The notes: generated by a model from the letters alone, not told the origin. DNA of 64,000 bases from Cladocopium goreaui (GCA_947184155.2 CAMXCT020001791.1:242501-306500), one strand, 5' to 3'; positions 24,101 to 35,516 are shown, numbered from the stretch's first letter. Translations and numbers: made by a program.

Positions 24101-27100
24101 CTGTTGTTCATTCTTTTTCGACGGATTTTAGATCAGATTTTTCTGTGAGAACTGACTTTCAGACTCCGTCTGACCCAGGAAAAACCACCCGTTCCCCGGG
24201 CCCCGGTCGTTGTGACACGTCACGATCCGTGCCGTTGCAATGGAGCGCACCATGTCGCGCCAGGTCACGCCTTTGCCCATGGCAATCTGCCTGGCTGGGA
24301 CAACCTGCCCCCTACTTGGAGGATCCCCACTTAGCAAGTGCTTAATGATCCTGGTTAATAAGTCCTCTAGGTTATAAGTTATATATATATATATATATCA
24401 TGTTCTATCCCATTTCTCAGGGGCGTATAGCCGGGTTTGGCCCCTAGGTTCTATCCTCCTAAAATATGACTTTGCCTGAAAATCAGGTACCCTGAAATCC
24501 ACTAGTTAATAATAAATTGTCCTTATGACAAGTGTTTTTTGAGAATACACCCAATTTTCAGACACAACCACATATAAAAAATTGTCCTAAGATACTTATA
24601 ATATCCATAGAATTTGCAGCAAAGGGACCCCAAATGATGGAACCGCCCATTCCAACACTCTTCCCATATTTTTCATCATTTTCCAGACCCCTACTTCGAT
24701 CCGCAAATATCACTCATGTCCCATGGTCAAAACATGATATATATAGGTATGGTCATCCCATCATCACTGTAAGGAGTCCTGACAATTGACATATACTGTC
24801 AACACCGGATGAATAAACCACAGTGAAAAAATCGGGTGGTACTTCCCCAATAGTCATTTCATCTGATACTGAACCGCGATACCTCACAATTAAACAGCTA
24901 AGGGCTTACCCTCTGGTAAACTAACATAGCTATGGAAAAAACACCATTTTCATTGGGTAAATCCACTATAAATGGCCATTTTCAATAGCTAATTATGTAT
25001 GTAAGTTCCATTAATATCCCTATTGAATCACTATAAAATCCCATTGAATCACTATAAAATCCCATTAAATCACTATAAATCCCAACCATGGCATGAGATC
25101 TGCGGCTTCGCCTGTCTCCCAAGGGTGTTCCTTCAATGGGCACAAGCGCATTGATGGGCACCGATTCGGGATGCTCCGGCAACGTGGCGAGGGTCTGCAG
25201 CAGCCCAATACCTTGACAGCTGCACCACAAGAAATGGACCTTTGGAACTTCCTTACATCTATATTATGTGTATATAAATATATATATATATATATGTGTG
25301 TGAGTATATGTGTGTAGAACAAATACATACATATATGTATATATAAATACACATACATATATAATCATATATATATATGCACATACCAGCAGCCTCTAAG
25401 TACCCACCATCAGTGGCCTGTTAGCCTTGGTCACCTTGCTTAGCGTCACCAAAAATATATATTGCTCATTGCTGGGTTGAGTTATCCCCGACACGGGATC
25501 ATCCGTGTCGCTGACCCCTCTAAAATGATACCTATTGCTGGGTACTTAGAAACGTGTCATTGGACTTTCTGGGGTGTTACCGCATGTCAAAACGTATCGA
25601 TTTTGACCACCTCATGTGATTTCGCAAAAAGCATATGCAAACACAACTGATCATCCCAGGGTATACTGGGGTGAGATTGGGGTTGTACCCCCAAGGGATA
25701 TGGTTTGATTGCTTGACGTGATGAACCCTATATTATTCTGATGTGTTTCTATGCCATCATTCACAAGTATTGCTAAGTACCATCCAATTAACGTCACTTA
25801 GGGGTTTCAAATTTATGAACTTAATTAGAGCCACTTTGAGGGCTCTGGACATATATGGATTTACTTTTATAATTACTGGTGTTCATCTACTTTTTCTACA
25901 TTTCTTGACTTACCAATGGTAACATATCCATAGATATCCTATCATATCCTAATCATCTTAGAACTGGGGCGGGGTCGGGGTTTTGCCAACCCAAAAATTT
26001 CATGACCCCAGGCCCTGCCCCAGGTCGATGAATTTGGGGGATACCCTCAAAAAGTGACAACTGACTAAATTCTTATGACAGTGCTGTCCCAGCCCAAGTC
26101 TTCATAATGAAACTATCGTGCGGTTAGGAAAGTCTTGGTCCTTGGGTCCCAACTGAGCGGGGAATATGCATACCATCGGACATCCATAGCTCCTTTGCTC
26201 CCGTTGACATCACTCCGGAGAAGTTGCGATCCTCTTCAGTCTCAGCAATTCCAAGGATGCCTCCGCAGCACACCTGAAACTGTTCCCAGTCACCACCAGA
26301 AATGTGGGTCCGTTACCACTTGGGCATAATTATATCAGTTGAAGAACTGAAGATTCTTTTGGTCTCAAAAAATTGGCTTTGCGCATGTCAGGTTAACAAG
26401 TGAAGAAAGAAGAAAGTTCCATGTCAAGTTATTTTGTTCTCAGGGGTCGTTGATCTTGATGTGATTCAAGATTGGGGAGGTTCCTAAAATTGGATACACA
26501 CAAATATAATATATTCCAACTTAAAGCAGCACAAACTTCACTTAACTGGGCCGTTGAGTTACTTATCTAGTTACTCAGAAGGTTCATGCGATGATGGACC
26601 CAATTGTACGGGGCTATCACAAGTACCAACCAGTGCCCATATAAGAGCCAATGGTGAATTTTAGGGTTCCCAACTTATCCCAAATTGGAATAACCGAATA
26701 ACCCTCCCGATGTCTTCGAAAACGATCCCAAATTAAACATGTCAAGCCCAGACACACTGATGCCGGCTTCCCGCACGTTGGCCAAAGTTTCCAGGCGGTC
26801 TGCATAAGTACCTAAGACTGCAGGGTCGATACCACTTTTTTTTTGTTCTGGGTCACCATTTCACCATTTCCCTGTGGATTCTTGGTGATTTTTGGGGAAT
26901 GTTTGATGTGCCCCAAAAAAAATCCCCAATCGCACCACTCTTGGCTTCCTGTCAACCCAACTCAACATGGGAATACGACAGTCATAGTGCGGCACAGGGG
27001 CGAGTTGACACAATGTTTGGGTAATGCTCCGGAGATGTGTCCAGGTTGTGGTTGTAAGCCTTAGCGGCTAAAACCATCGAACTCGATCCGCGAAAAGTGA

Positions 27101-30100
27101 TCTATTTGGCTGAAATTCACTTTTGACTGCTTTTTGTCTACTATTCTAAGATGAATAAATGATATAAATGCTGGACTTAGGGTTTGAACTGAGGTGGAAT
27201 TCACCGCCGCGATTCAACACATTTATATTATCTGTATACCTATTTCTTCAGCCAATAGGGCCTTTATGGAATCCGTTTGACAACTGCTTCGGTTTTTTGG
27301 CATACAGTAATATGTGTCACTGTTGAATTCCCCGAGGAAGATACAATAATACAAATAGAAAAGACTAAAACATGGCGGACTTTTCATCAATTGGTTTTTG
27401 TTGGTGTTTATATATCTCCAAGCTATCCCCAAGTATCAAGTCCTTTATGGTTTCCTGTACCAACAGTCCATGAACCATGTTGAGCAATACTCGCCATAAT
27501 AAGTTTGCATTTTTTGCTGCGCCCAACATATGCTGTTTGTGTTTGTCCCCACCTCCAGATTCTATTGATTTCATGACCTGTCGGATTTCTAATCATCAAA
27601 CATCAGACATCACCGACAAATACATCAAATGTCATCAAACACCTCATCAAACCTCATCAAGCATCACCAGAAATCAGAAAAAACATCACGAACCATAATC
27701 AAACATCATCAAACATCATCAAACATCCATTTCACTGTCATATCTGTCAGGCTTGGACAGGCTGTGGAGCTAGTTAACTATCTAGTTTGCGACTTATTAA
27801 TCCATATTAATCCAAGATATAGTCATTTTCTTCTAAGCTAGGCGCTGACATCTAATGAACAGTTAGCTAACCGCACAACCATCATTGATCCTAGATTCCT
27901 AGATCAGCTCTGCGCTCTGCCTCCGCAGTCCGCAGCTTGAGCGCCAGGGCACAGTGAGGCCGGCCTCCTTGAGTTGCTTGGCCCGCTCCGCGTTCAGCAA
28001 ACCCAAGGTGCAGCAGGTCTCCATGCCCATGGACGACACCTCCTGGGCCATGGGCCATGGGCCATGGCAGTTGGAGATGGGGAGATATGCGCCGTATTAG
28101 GGAATTCCTAGGGAACATAAGATACATAAGGTTGTGAGTGAGTTGGGAAAATGTGTTTTTTTCATGGAATTACCCTCTGGTTATGTCAAAATAGCTATTG
28201 AAAATGGCCATTTATTGTGAGTTTTCCCATTAAAAATGGTGATGTTCCATGGCTATGTTAGTTTACCAGAGGGTATATAATTGTACAATATGATGTCTCT
28301 AATGATGTGGATGAAGAAGGATAGATAATCTTCTAGAATCTAGAATAATCATAGGCCACAATGGTAGATTCATGTAAGGATGAATAATGATATGGTCCCT
28401 CCAAACCACTGCAAAAACGTATTTCCCTCTGAACCTTCGTTGAGACACCCCCCGGATTCTTTGTTCTGATGGAAACACATCAGCCTCAACCCCAGATTTG
28501 ATCTTATGTGGCAATGTAGTCAAAGTATGGCTTGCCGTAGGTTTTCCCTTCAACCAAACCAGTGAGAAATTGTTTAACTCTTCCAAGAGCTTCCTGCTCT
28601 TGACCCACACTAATTCCCCCTCAGCTTCCTTGACCATGGTAATTCTCATAGATCCAAAAGAATGATTATCCGAATTGTTCATTCTTAAATCCCATGAAAC
28701 CCATGTCAAAAAACCGCACAAAATCGCCTTTTTTCCTCACCATTTTCCCCATGTCAACTCATGTCTCTGGTTTATTTCACCATCAAACATGTGTAACGGA
28801 TTGTGAACATACTGCTATATAATCTAAGGTTAAAAAGAAACAGTTTTGAAACTGATCTGGGGGTTGTGGCAATGGATTCTTGGTTTTTTCTAAATATCAT
28901 ATATCTGGTGGAGTAAAAGTGTATCATCATAGGTACATTATATTTCCCTTATGATGTAACGGATTCGTTGACTAAATGGGTATCATCTTACCATCGGTTA
29001 TATATATATGTTATATAATGTATCTATTTGCCCTTTACCATGCTCATGGATAAACACAGGTCCACTATTATTTTCACTCGTTGATTAAATGGGTATCATC
29101 CCAGTATCGGTTACATAATATTTTTTCTATCATGTGCATCGGATAAACAGGGCTCCACTACTATTTCCCTTATGGGGTACCCAATCAATTGCTGGATTAA
29201 AAAGAAATGGGTATCATCCCATGATGGATCTATTTGTTTCAACCACGCTCATGTTTCTTCTAGCGTGGTATCCCCTAATATACCTCTGGTATAAAACCAC
29301 CAAGACTATCCCTGATGATCACGTTTTTCTTAATTTCCCCATTATTTCTACGTCTATATCATATATCATCATATATCCTTTAAATACAATGTCCAATTAT
29401 GGATTTTGCCGAACTCAGGGTACAGAAATCTGCACCTTGCCTTAGGCAACAAAAATGACGATATCCTAGGTGCTTGGTGGGGTATTGCCTAAGTCAAGGT
29501 GCAGATTTCTGCACCTAGACTTAGGCAATACAGAGGTTGTACCCTGGGATTTAGTTATTTTTTTTGCCGATGTCAGGGTGCAGAAGTTTGTATGTGGACT
29601 TAGGAAACAGCTTTACTATTACATTCTACCATGATTTTTTCCGCAGTCAATTCGGGGTCCTTCATTATGACTTTTGGGTCGACCCCAAATCCATCGCAGC
29701 CCATTGGTCCAACAATGGAAGAGTATATAATATATACCCATGACATCCCATGACCCAAAAGTAACCCTGTGCATCCTTAAGCCAACCCAGAACTAAATAT
29801 CACAGTTATCGGTATTAGAATTTAGTTTGGGTTCCCACAGAAACTATCTGTATGGATAAGAATCATAATAGGTAAAAATCCAAGGGACACTAACCCAGTA
29901 CTATTTCTTTTGGGATAAATTTCACCCCCAAAAAAACCAAGGCCACCTACCTTGATTCCTTCTGAAACATAGATAAAATAGATATAGAAATAACTGTAGG
30001 AAAAAAACCGTCACACAATCAGGGGTACAATTAAATCACCAAGGACCTAGAATCAATTTCCAAAGATTGTCCAAAGATCCCTTATCTGCTGCAAAACCTT

Positions 30101-33100
30101 AATCTACAAACATCTACAGTTTCAAAAATCATAGATCCCAGACCCCAACCTATAGATATCTATAGAGTTTTAAAAAACATCTAAATCATAGATCCCATCT
30201 AGAAAGCCCCACTTCCTTCACCACCATTTTCCTCGTCCCATATTACCCTCTGGTAATTTAACATAGCTATTGAAAATCACCATTTTCAATGGGAAAACTA
30301 ACTATAAATGGCCATTTTCAATAGCTATGTTAAATTACCAGAGGGTATTTTTCCCATGTCAACATCCCCGACGCTTCCTTCACCATGGTGAGGATGTGTT
30401 GGAAGGAGTTCTTCTGCCCCACTCCCCGCCAGGCGGTGCCCATGCAGAAGCGCGTGGAGCCCGCGTCCTTGGCCTTGCGCGCCGCCTCCAACACCTCGTC
30501 CTGAAACGTTTTTGGGGATGGGGATGTTTTAATGCTGGATATATATATATATATATATGACAACAGATATATATATATATATAGTTAGTGATAAAAAGGG
30601 GTAGATGTGGACATGATTGGTAGCTATACAATGTGATACTTGAGTCATGGTTTATAATAAACCCTTACAGATAATTATGATAACTATAAAAAATAATATA
30701 TAGATAGCTGTACTTTAGTTATGGGTTATAAACCAAAGTGTTAGATAACACTTATGGCTTGCAACATATAACATCTTGGAACTGGAAAGGGCGAAACGAT
30801 AATATTTGGGGCCGTGGAGTTAGCTAAGCGCACAATGTCCCAAAAGCTTATATAAAATTTGTTTTATAACATAACATATTACCACTAACTATATAACTAC
30901 AGTAGACAACTAACTCCATGGCCCTAAAGAGGGTTTCATCATTCTCATCAGCCCCCAGGGTTGTGAGGTTACAGGAAGCCAACTCTTGAAGGAATGGCAC
31001 AACTCATCTTACACTACGAGTTCTTGTGAAGCTGGGCTCAAGACCGTGTGTGTTACCACCAAGTTTGGGCACTCCAATCCTCCCAAGGACTGCAGAGCTA
31101 CACCCATATTTTGCGGCCAAATCATGTTTTTTTGGGAGGAGGTTGACTTACTGGTGCAACCCCAGCAACCCATCCATTCCCTACGTTTAGCACCAGTAAG
31201 AAAATCACCAGTTTTAATAGCTAAACCTAAACCCAGGTAAACCATCTATTTCTATGGGTCATTCCCTACATTTCCCTACGTAAAACGCACCAGTAAGTTG
31301 AATGGCCATGGCCAAGATTGCACCCTGCTGCGTCGGAGGTTCCACTTTCATCATCGGTGTGGGCTTCACCGCGGTCTTGAAGCTCTGGCTCTGGGAGCAG
31401 TAGCCACCTCGGCCCAAGGTCCAACTGGGAGATGTAGCCAATTGCCATAAACATCCATAAACCATCCAGCAAAATCACGACTTTCATGGTATAAATCCTC
31501 CAAAACTGGAGGTTTATGGTTGGATATTGTTGGTTTTACCACAGTCAGATTCCTCATATTCTGAGTTGAAGTGGTTTTGACCATGTCGAACACATCCGAT
31601 TTCTGGGTCCCAAGATCATTCCAACGACCTAGGGGAAACCGGGAGATCCCGTCCTTTCCCTTGCCTATAGCCATCAAAAAACATGCTATGCCAACAGGCC
31701 GTTGATTGAATCCCAAGTGTCGACCTTGATTGCCATCTCAAAGACTTCAACTGTTCTTTCCTGATTTCATCCAATTTCTTTCCCGCTTATATACACCATT
31801 TCTCCATCTGATTTACCCTCCAGTAAATTAACATAGACCCTGAAAATCACCAATTTTTAATGGAAACTAGTCTTCCAACCCCTATCTGCCAGGGTCTTCT
31901 CTGGCTGATGGCCTGCCGCAAAACCTGGCCACGTCAAAACCTGGCGCCCAGGCGCAATTTTCTCCGCAGCCGCCGGTTTTGATGGACAAAAGGGTGCCTT
32001 GATGGCGCACGGCCAACGTTTGTAGCGAAGCCACAGCCAGGAGATTGGAAAATTGGAAAGCGGATCAGTGAAAACCCATGGAATCAATGGACTGTCGCTT
32101 AAAATAGCTGGTATTTATGGATGTAAAAAACCCCACATATGGATAGATTCATGGTATTTCAGGTGAAGAAATCTATCCCCAGAAACGTCTGCTCAAATGA
32201 TATGCCATCTTCAATAGATTCGTGTTTCATTTTTACCAGAGAGGTACCCATCAACATGGTCAACATCATTCAACATCTGCTTGAAAAAAATGGATGGTAG
32301 GCCATGGTAGACTAATGAAATTTGAGGCGGGAAATGACGATGCAACACATTTGAAGGGGACCTTGCTAGGTGTATGGCCACAATCTCCATGGAATCCGGG
32401 AATCATAGCAGGGGCAATCCTAGGTTTGTTGGCCAGCTCAAACTCCTCTTTTTGGGCAAGATTTGGTCGACAACAAATATATAACCATGTGTTGTTAACA
32501 TGTTTACCCGTTGTTTACCAGTTGTTTACCAGTTGTTGTTAACATGTTTACTTATTACTGATTGCAATAGGGCGCAATAGGTATTCAAAAAAAAAACATC
32601 GCCATGGTTCTTGCAGGTCAAACATGGACAGCTCCGCATCTTCAACCCAATCATTTGCCGCTGTTCGATGCACATTCAAAAATATGAAATTGATCATAAT
32701 TGATTAATGTCAACCCTGGATTAATAAACCCCGTTTACGGCTGGTTCATTGGGGGGGTACCATTTAACCATGGTTTACCCTCTGGTAATTTAACATAGCT
32801 ATGGAAAGATCCACCATGCTATCAATGGGAAAATCCACTATTTCTATGGCCATTTTCAATAGCAAACTGTTAAATTACCAGAGGGTAAGTTCCATTAATA
32901 TCCCTATTGAATCACTATAAAATCCCATTGAATCACTATAAAAGGACTATTGGATTATGACTATTGGAGGAGTAACCCCCCCTAATTAATAAACATTAAT
33001 AAACCATGGTTTAGTCTCATCCGGGCTTGACATTGTCATCGATCATCCCGAAACATCCAGAAATCGAAGCTGCTCTGCTGCACTTCCTTGGAATCGAAGA

Positions 33101-34411
33101 AACCGCTGCGATGCACAGCGGCTGCTTGGTAGACCAACTCCAACAGAGGCCTTGGGGCGGCTGGGTTTTGTTGGGTTCGAGTCGTCCTGAGGAGCTGCCT
33201 AAACCACAATGGGCAGCGACAAAAGGGTTCTACTTGCTGGTAAACGTTGACATAACTATGGAAAGATCCACCATGCTATTAATGGGAAAATCCACGAAGT
33301 AAATGGTGATTTTCCATAGTTATGTTAAATTACCAGGGGGTAGATGGTTCTAGATGGTTCTAGACATAATAGATGGTTCTAGATGGTTCTACCTATGAGC
33401 CCATCTAATGATCGATCATGGCATGAACCTTAAAAAAATGATATGGCATCATGGCCTGAATCCCATCACTCTCTAGATGGGTGTTAGCTGACGAGCAAGG
33501 AAAATAAAGAGCTGCGCTTGGAAACCCGGTTCTAACTATGAACAGCTTCGGTGAAACATGGCATTGACAGATTGAATCCTGAAAAGTCACGGCAGCCCTT
33601 GAAATTGTAGAGGCTAGTGTGAATTGGCCCGAAACCCACTGGTATTCTTGGCACACCATCTTTGAAAAACCAAACTATGTGTGATTGCATGAAGGATTGA
33701 AATGTATCCAATGCAAACTGTAAAGTCTTGCCCTTCAAGGGGATATATTCAAAAGCATCACTCAGTGCTAGGCGCAGCACAGGATTGCCTACATCCCACG
33801 GGTCCCCTCATGGATTGCTAAAAACCAAGGAGCTGATGATAGATCTCGGCCACCTGCGTGGCCAAAGCATCCGAGAAAAATGTTTGAACTGCTGGTGATA
33901 TCTGCATTTTCTAGGCAGGAATGCCGATGGTTGATGACCGTTCGGAACACGTGAAAGCTTAGAGTCTTAGAGTTTTTCATCAGCCGCATAAAATGCTCTG
34001 ATGCATCTAGGCAAAGGCATCAAAGGCCATTCTATATATTCTATCTGATAGCCTCATGTTTGTTGATTGAAATTCTATCATTAAATCCCATTCTTGGTGC
34101 CATGTCAGAAGCGGTGACTCCAGGAACTGGCTTATACTTTCTAACCCTGGGTATATGTTAAACTAACAATCAAAAAGATAGTGGCAAAGAACAACGGAAT
34201 GTTTTCACCCGAATTAGTAGCTTGGGAATTGATTCGCCAGCCAAAAATTGTTTGGGTATGTTCTCTCCAGAATTTTCATGCGAATTTTCTGGACCCCCCC
34301 AACCCCCCATACCTCTGCCCGCGTCCAGTCATGCCGCAACACTGCCACATGCCGCGCTTGGGGCGCCCATGGCCGGGCGCCCAAAGGAAGCTTGCTGAGG
34401 GAGCGAAGCAT
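21113..34411 (-). CDS. bioB: Biotin synthase (radical SAM), probably mitochondrial
   Basis: This enzyme converts dethiobiotin to biotin. Sixteen exons join in phase to 389 residues plus TAA: 34411-34313, 33853-33834 (20-nt microexon), 33150-33071, 31997-31956, 31407-31346, 30500-30378, 28042-27953, 27059-27002, 26811-26756, 26273-26228, 25211-25112, 24290-24224, 23923-23867, 23009-22914, 22574-22541 and 21252-21113. The N-terminus ([18 protein letters not shown]) looks like a mitochondrial presequence; an in-frame ATG at 34444 is less likely, as an AG for trans-splicing lies between the two. The radical-SAM motif CGENCGYC spans exons 4 and 5. Residues matching the [2Fe-2S] ligands of E. coli BioB are present: STRFC, METCC, VCCGG and VRLSAGR. 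Also present are [18 protein letters not shown] and [14 protein letters not shown]. All acceptors are AG|G. Donors are 8 GT, 6 GC and one GA-like (intron 6). The C-terminus carries an Ala/Arg-rich tail of about 40 residues. Confidence 0.95.
21313..21420. mobile_element. Hairpin MITE-like repeat, family A
   Basis: The copy runs from TACCATCTGGTTATG to TTACCAGAGGGTA, with the interior ACTAACATAGCCATGGAAAA. It lies in the last bioB intron. Confidence 0.7.
22057..22176. mobile_element. Family A hairpin repeat, head-to-tail with the next copy
   Basis: The copy starts TACCCTCTGGTAAACAG and ends near TACCATTTAGGG, where the next copy begins. The right end is diverged. It lies in the last bioB intron. 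Confidence 0.6.
22177..22293. mobile_element. Hairpin MITE-like repeat, family A
   Basis: The copy runs from TACCCTCTGGTAAACTAAC to TTTACCATTTGGGGTA. It directly abuts the copy at 22057, a tandem pair in the last bioB intron. Confidence 0.65.
22730..22881. mobile_element. Family A repeat interrupted by a CTAA microsatellite
   Basis: The copy starts TAGCCTCTGGTAAACTAAC and ends CATTGCCAGGGATA. Its centre is expanded by (CTAA)n and AAAC repeats at 22787-22832. It lies in bioB between the 23009-22914 and 22574-22541 exons. Confidence 0.5.
23073..23170. repeat. Hairpin repeat bounded by CCATAGGATCCATG, copy 2
   Basis: The repeat starts CCCATAGGATCCATGG and ends CCATGGATCCTATG. It matches the copy at 7012-7107 over most of its length and lies in a bioB intron. 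Confidence 0.6.
23297..23413. mobile_element. Hairpin MITE-like repeat, family B
   Basis: The copy runs from CTGGTTGGTGGTTGACC to GTTCCAAACCACCAACCAG. A TA microsatellite has expanded at the hairpin apex (23360-23379). It lies in a bioB intron. Confidence 0.7.
24907..24992. mobile_element. Family A hairpin repeat, right end missing
   Basis: The copy starts TACCCTCTGGTAAACTAAC and continues through CCATTTTCAATAGCTA, then loses similarity. The sequence following it (GTAAGTTCCATTAATATCCC) also follows the copy at 32776-32887, so a longer segment was duplicated. It lies in a bioB intron. Confidence 0.6.
25012..25080. repeat. Tandem 21-bp repeat (CCCATTGAATCACTATAAAAT)
   Basis: Three to four tandem units of CCCATTGAATCACTATAAAA are present. 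The same block follows the family A copy at 32887-32942. Intronic, non-coding. Confidence 0.65.
28171..28275. mobile_element. Hairpin MITE-like repeat, family A
   Basis: This 105-bp copy has both ends intact (TACCCTCTGGTTATG and GTTTACCAGAGGGTA). It lies in bioB intron 6. Confidence 0.75.
28276..30240. other. Long bioB intron 6 sequence without coding signal
   Basis: This is most of the 2.3-kb intron between the 30500-30378 and 28042-27953 exons. It contains an inverted repeat at about 29410-29550 and repeated GGGTATCATCC(C/T)A blocks at 28978-29220. The 28721-28299 ORF has no homology I recognise. Confidence 0.5.
29410..29550. repeat. Inverted repeat around GTGCAGATTTCTGCAC
   Basis: Units AGAAATCTGCACCTTG and CAAGGTGCAGATTTCTGC face each other, followed by CACCTAGACTTAGGCAATA. 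The outer ends CTCAGGGTACA and TGTACCCTGGG are also complementary. Likely a small non-autonomous element in bioB intron 6. Confidence 0.5.
30244..30347. mobile_element. Hairpin MITE-like repeat, family A
   Basis: This 104-bp copy has perfect ends TACCCTCTGGTAATTTAAC and TTAAATTACCAGAGGGTA. Its arms are almost perfectly complementary throughout, making it one of the best preserved copies. It lies only about 30 bp from a bioB exon end. Confidence 0.8.
31814..31903. mobile_element. Family A2 repeat (variant interior)
   Basis: The copy starts TACCCTCCAGTAAATTAAC. Its interior GACCCTGAAAATC...CTATCTGCCAGGGTCT is shared with 38893-38989 and 62554-62660, defining a subfamily with an extra internal inverted repeat. 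It lies in a bioB intron, very close to the 31997-31956 exon. Confidence 0.55.
32776..32887. mobile_element. Hairpin MITE-like repeat, family A
   Basis: This 112-bp copy has intact ends and the GGAAAGATCCACCATGCTAT interior. It is followed by the same CATTGAATCACTATAAAA block as the copy at 24907. It lies in a bioB intron. Confidence 0.75.
33231..33342. mobile_element. Hairpin MITE-like repeat, family A
   Basis: The copy runs from TACTTGCTGGTAAACG to AAATTACCAGGGGGTA. It is followed by tandem TAGATGGTTC units (33341-33390). It lies in a bioB intron. Confidence 0.65.
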
Positions 34412-34504
34412 ACTGGGCAGCTGCGGAGGATCTTGGAGGATCATAAGAAAATGCGGCGGGTTTTCGGCAGCTTTTCTTTCATGGAAAATGTTGATTTGAC
34501 CATG

Positions 34505-34608
34505 TACCCTCTAGTAATTTAACATAGCTATTGAAAATGACCATTTATAGTGGATTTACCCATTGAAAATGATGATTTTCCATAGTTATGTTAGTTTACC
34601 AGAGGGTA
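34505..34608. mobile_element. Family A hairpin repeat upstream of bioB
   Basis: This 104-bp copy (TACCCTCTAGTAATTTAAC to GTTTACCAGAGGGTA) lies about 95 bp upstream of the bioB start codon. It would fall in the 5' flank or primary-transcript leader. Confidence 0.75.
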
Positions 34609-34705
34609 CAACTAAGAAAAACATGAAAAACACACATAGTTTGAAATGATGATTTAATGAAACGGTGATGAAAACCAGGGCAGAGAATGAATTTGTAAAC
34701 CCTGA

Positions 34706-35011
34706 CTATCAATTGGGGGGGTTACCCCAAAATAGTGATAAACGGTTGTTTGAAATGGTACCCCCATGTTAATATACCTGCGCTTGATTAATCCCGGCTC
34801 AACATTTGCCAGTATTTTTGTTCGCCAATCAACTGGATTTCAGAGAGAAACTCGTAGACACCGGGCTTCGACCACAAATGGATTGACATGTTTCGGAGTA
34901 TATTACTGGCAAATGTTAAGCCGGGATTAATCAAGCGCAGGTATATTAACATGGGGATACCGTTTCAGTTAACCATTTATCACTATTTTGGGGTAACCCC
35001 CCAATTGATAG
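34706..35011. mobile_element. 306-bp element with ~100-bp terminal inverted repeats
   Basis: The left arm starts CTATCAATTGGGGGG and the right arm ends CCCCCCAATTGATAG. Complementarity extends inward through GGTAC/TACCCCCATGTTAATATACC and TGCGCTTGATTAATCCCGGC to about 100 bp per arm, around a unique loop of about 100 bp. The size and structure are those of a foldback or MITE-type element. It lies between bioB and the PA/PNGase-like gene. Confidence 0.75.
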
Positions 35012-35166
35012 AACCATTCCGATTTGGACGAAATTTGAGCCACATACCTAAATACATCTAAATACGTTTCAAGTACAATGGATAGATCAACTACAGAAGG
35101 GACACTTCGGGGGTTCAAACACCAGTGATGGTGATATGACGGAATCTACTCCCCACGTGAACCCCT

Positions 35167-35391
35167 TCAAGGCATTTCTGCAATCCTCCTGAGCTCTGGA
35201 CTAGGTGCCCGCCCGCAACCACCTGCGGTAGTGCCCGGTGGTGCCCCAAATCCTTCGCTCTGCTGGTCAACCAGGGTTACCACCTCATAGGGAGAAGTAT
35301 AACTGATAAACTCCATTTGTTGAGGTGTCAAGAACCGGTTGATGAATGTTGATGATAGTATGATATCGTATGTATCTTCGTTGCGAGACAT
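35167..35391 (-). CDS. Small ORF of unknown status (74 aa)
   Basis: This intact reading frame runs from ATG at 35391 to TGA at 35167. The product begins MSRNEDTYDIILSSTF and has no recognisable motif. It lies between bioB and the upstream gene on the same strand. Codon use is not clearly biased, so it may be chance or a remnant exon. Confidence 0.2.
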   Translation of the reverse strand: MSRNEDTYDIILSSTFINRFLTPQQMEFISYTSPYEVVTLVDQQSEGFGAPPGTTAGGCGRAPSPELRRIAEMP

Positions 35392-35516
35392 TTTTGTGTT
35401 TCGTGTACTTCTTATGTTTCTTGCTAATTAAAGGAAACACATTAGCAACTCTCTAGACTCTAGTGCCACAATGCTGAGAAGCCGCAGGAAAAGTTAGGGG
35501 GTTTGTCATGGTCTGT

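Noticed and set aside
28299-28721. Minus-strand ORF of 140 aa in bioB intron 6
   Set aside because: No motif, no splice-consistent link to neighbouring bioB exons, and codon use typical of intron sequence.
4913-34411. Bacterial contamination or a bacterial biotin operon
   Set aside because: The bio genes are divided by about 26 introns with dinoflagellate-type splice sites and carry targeting presequences.
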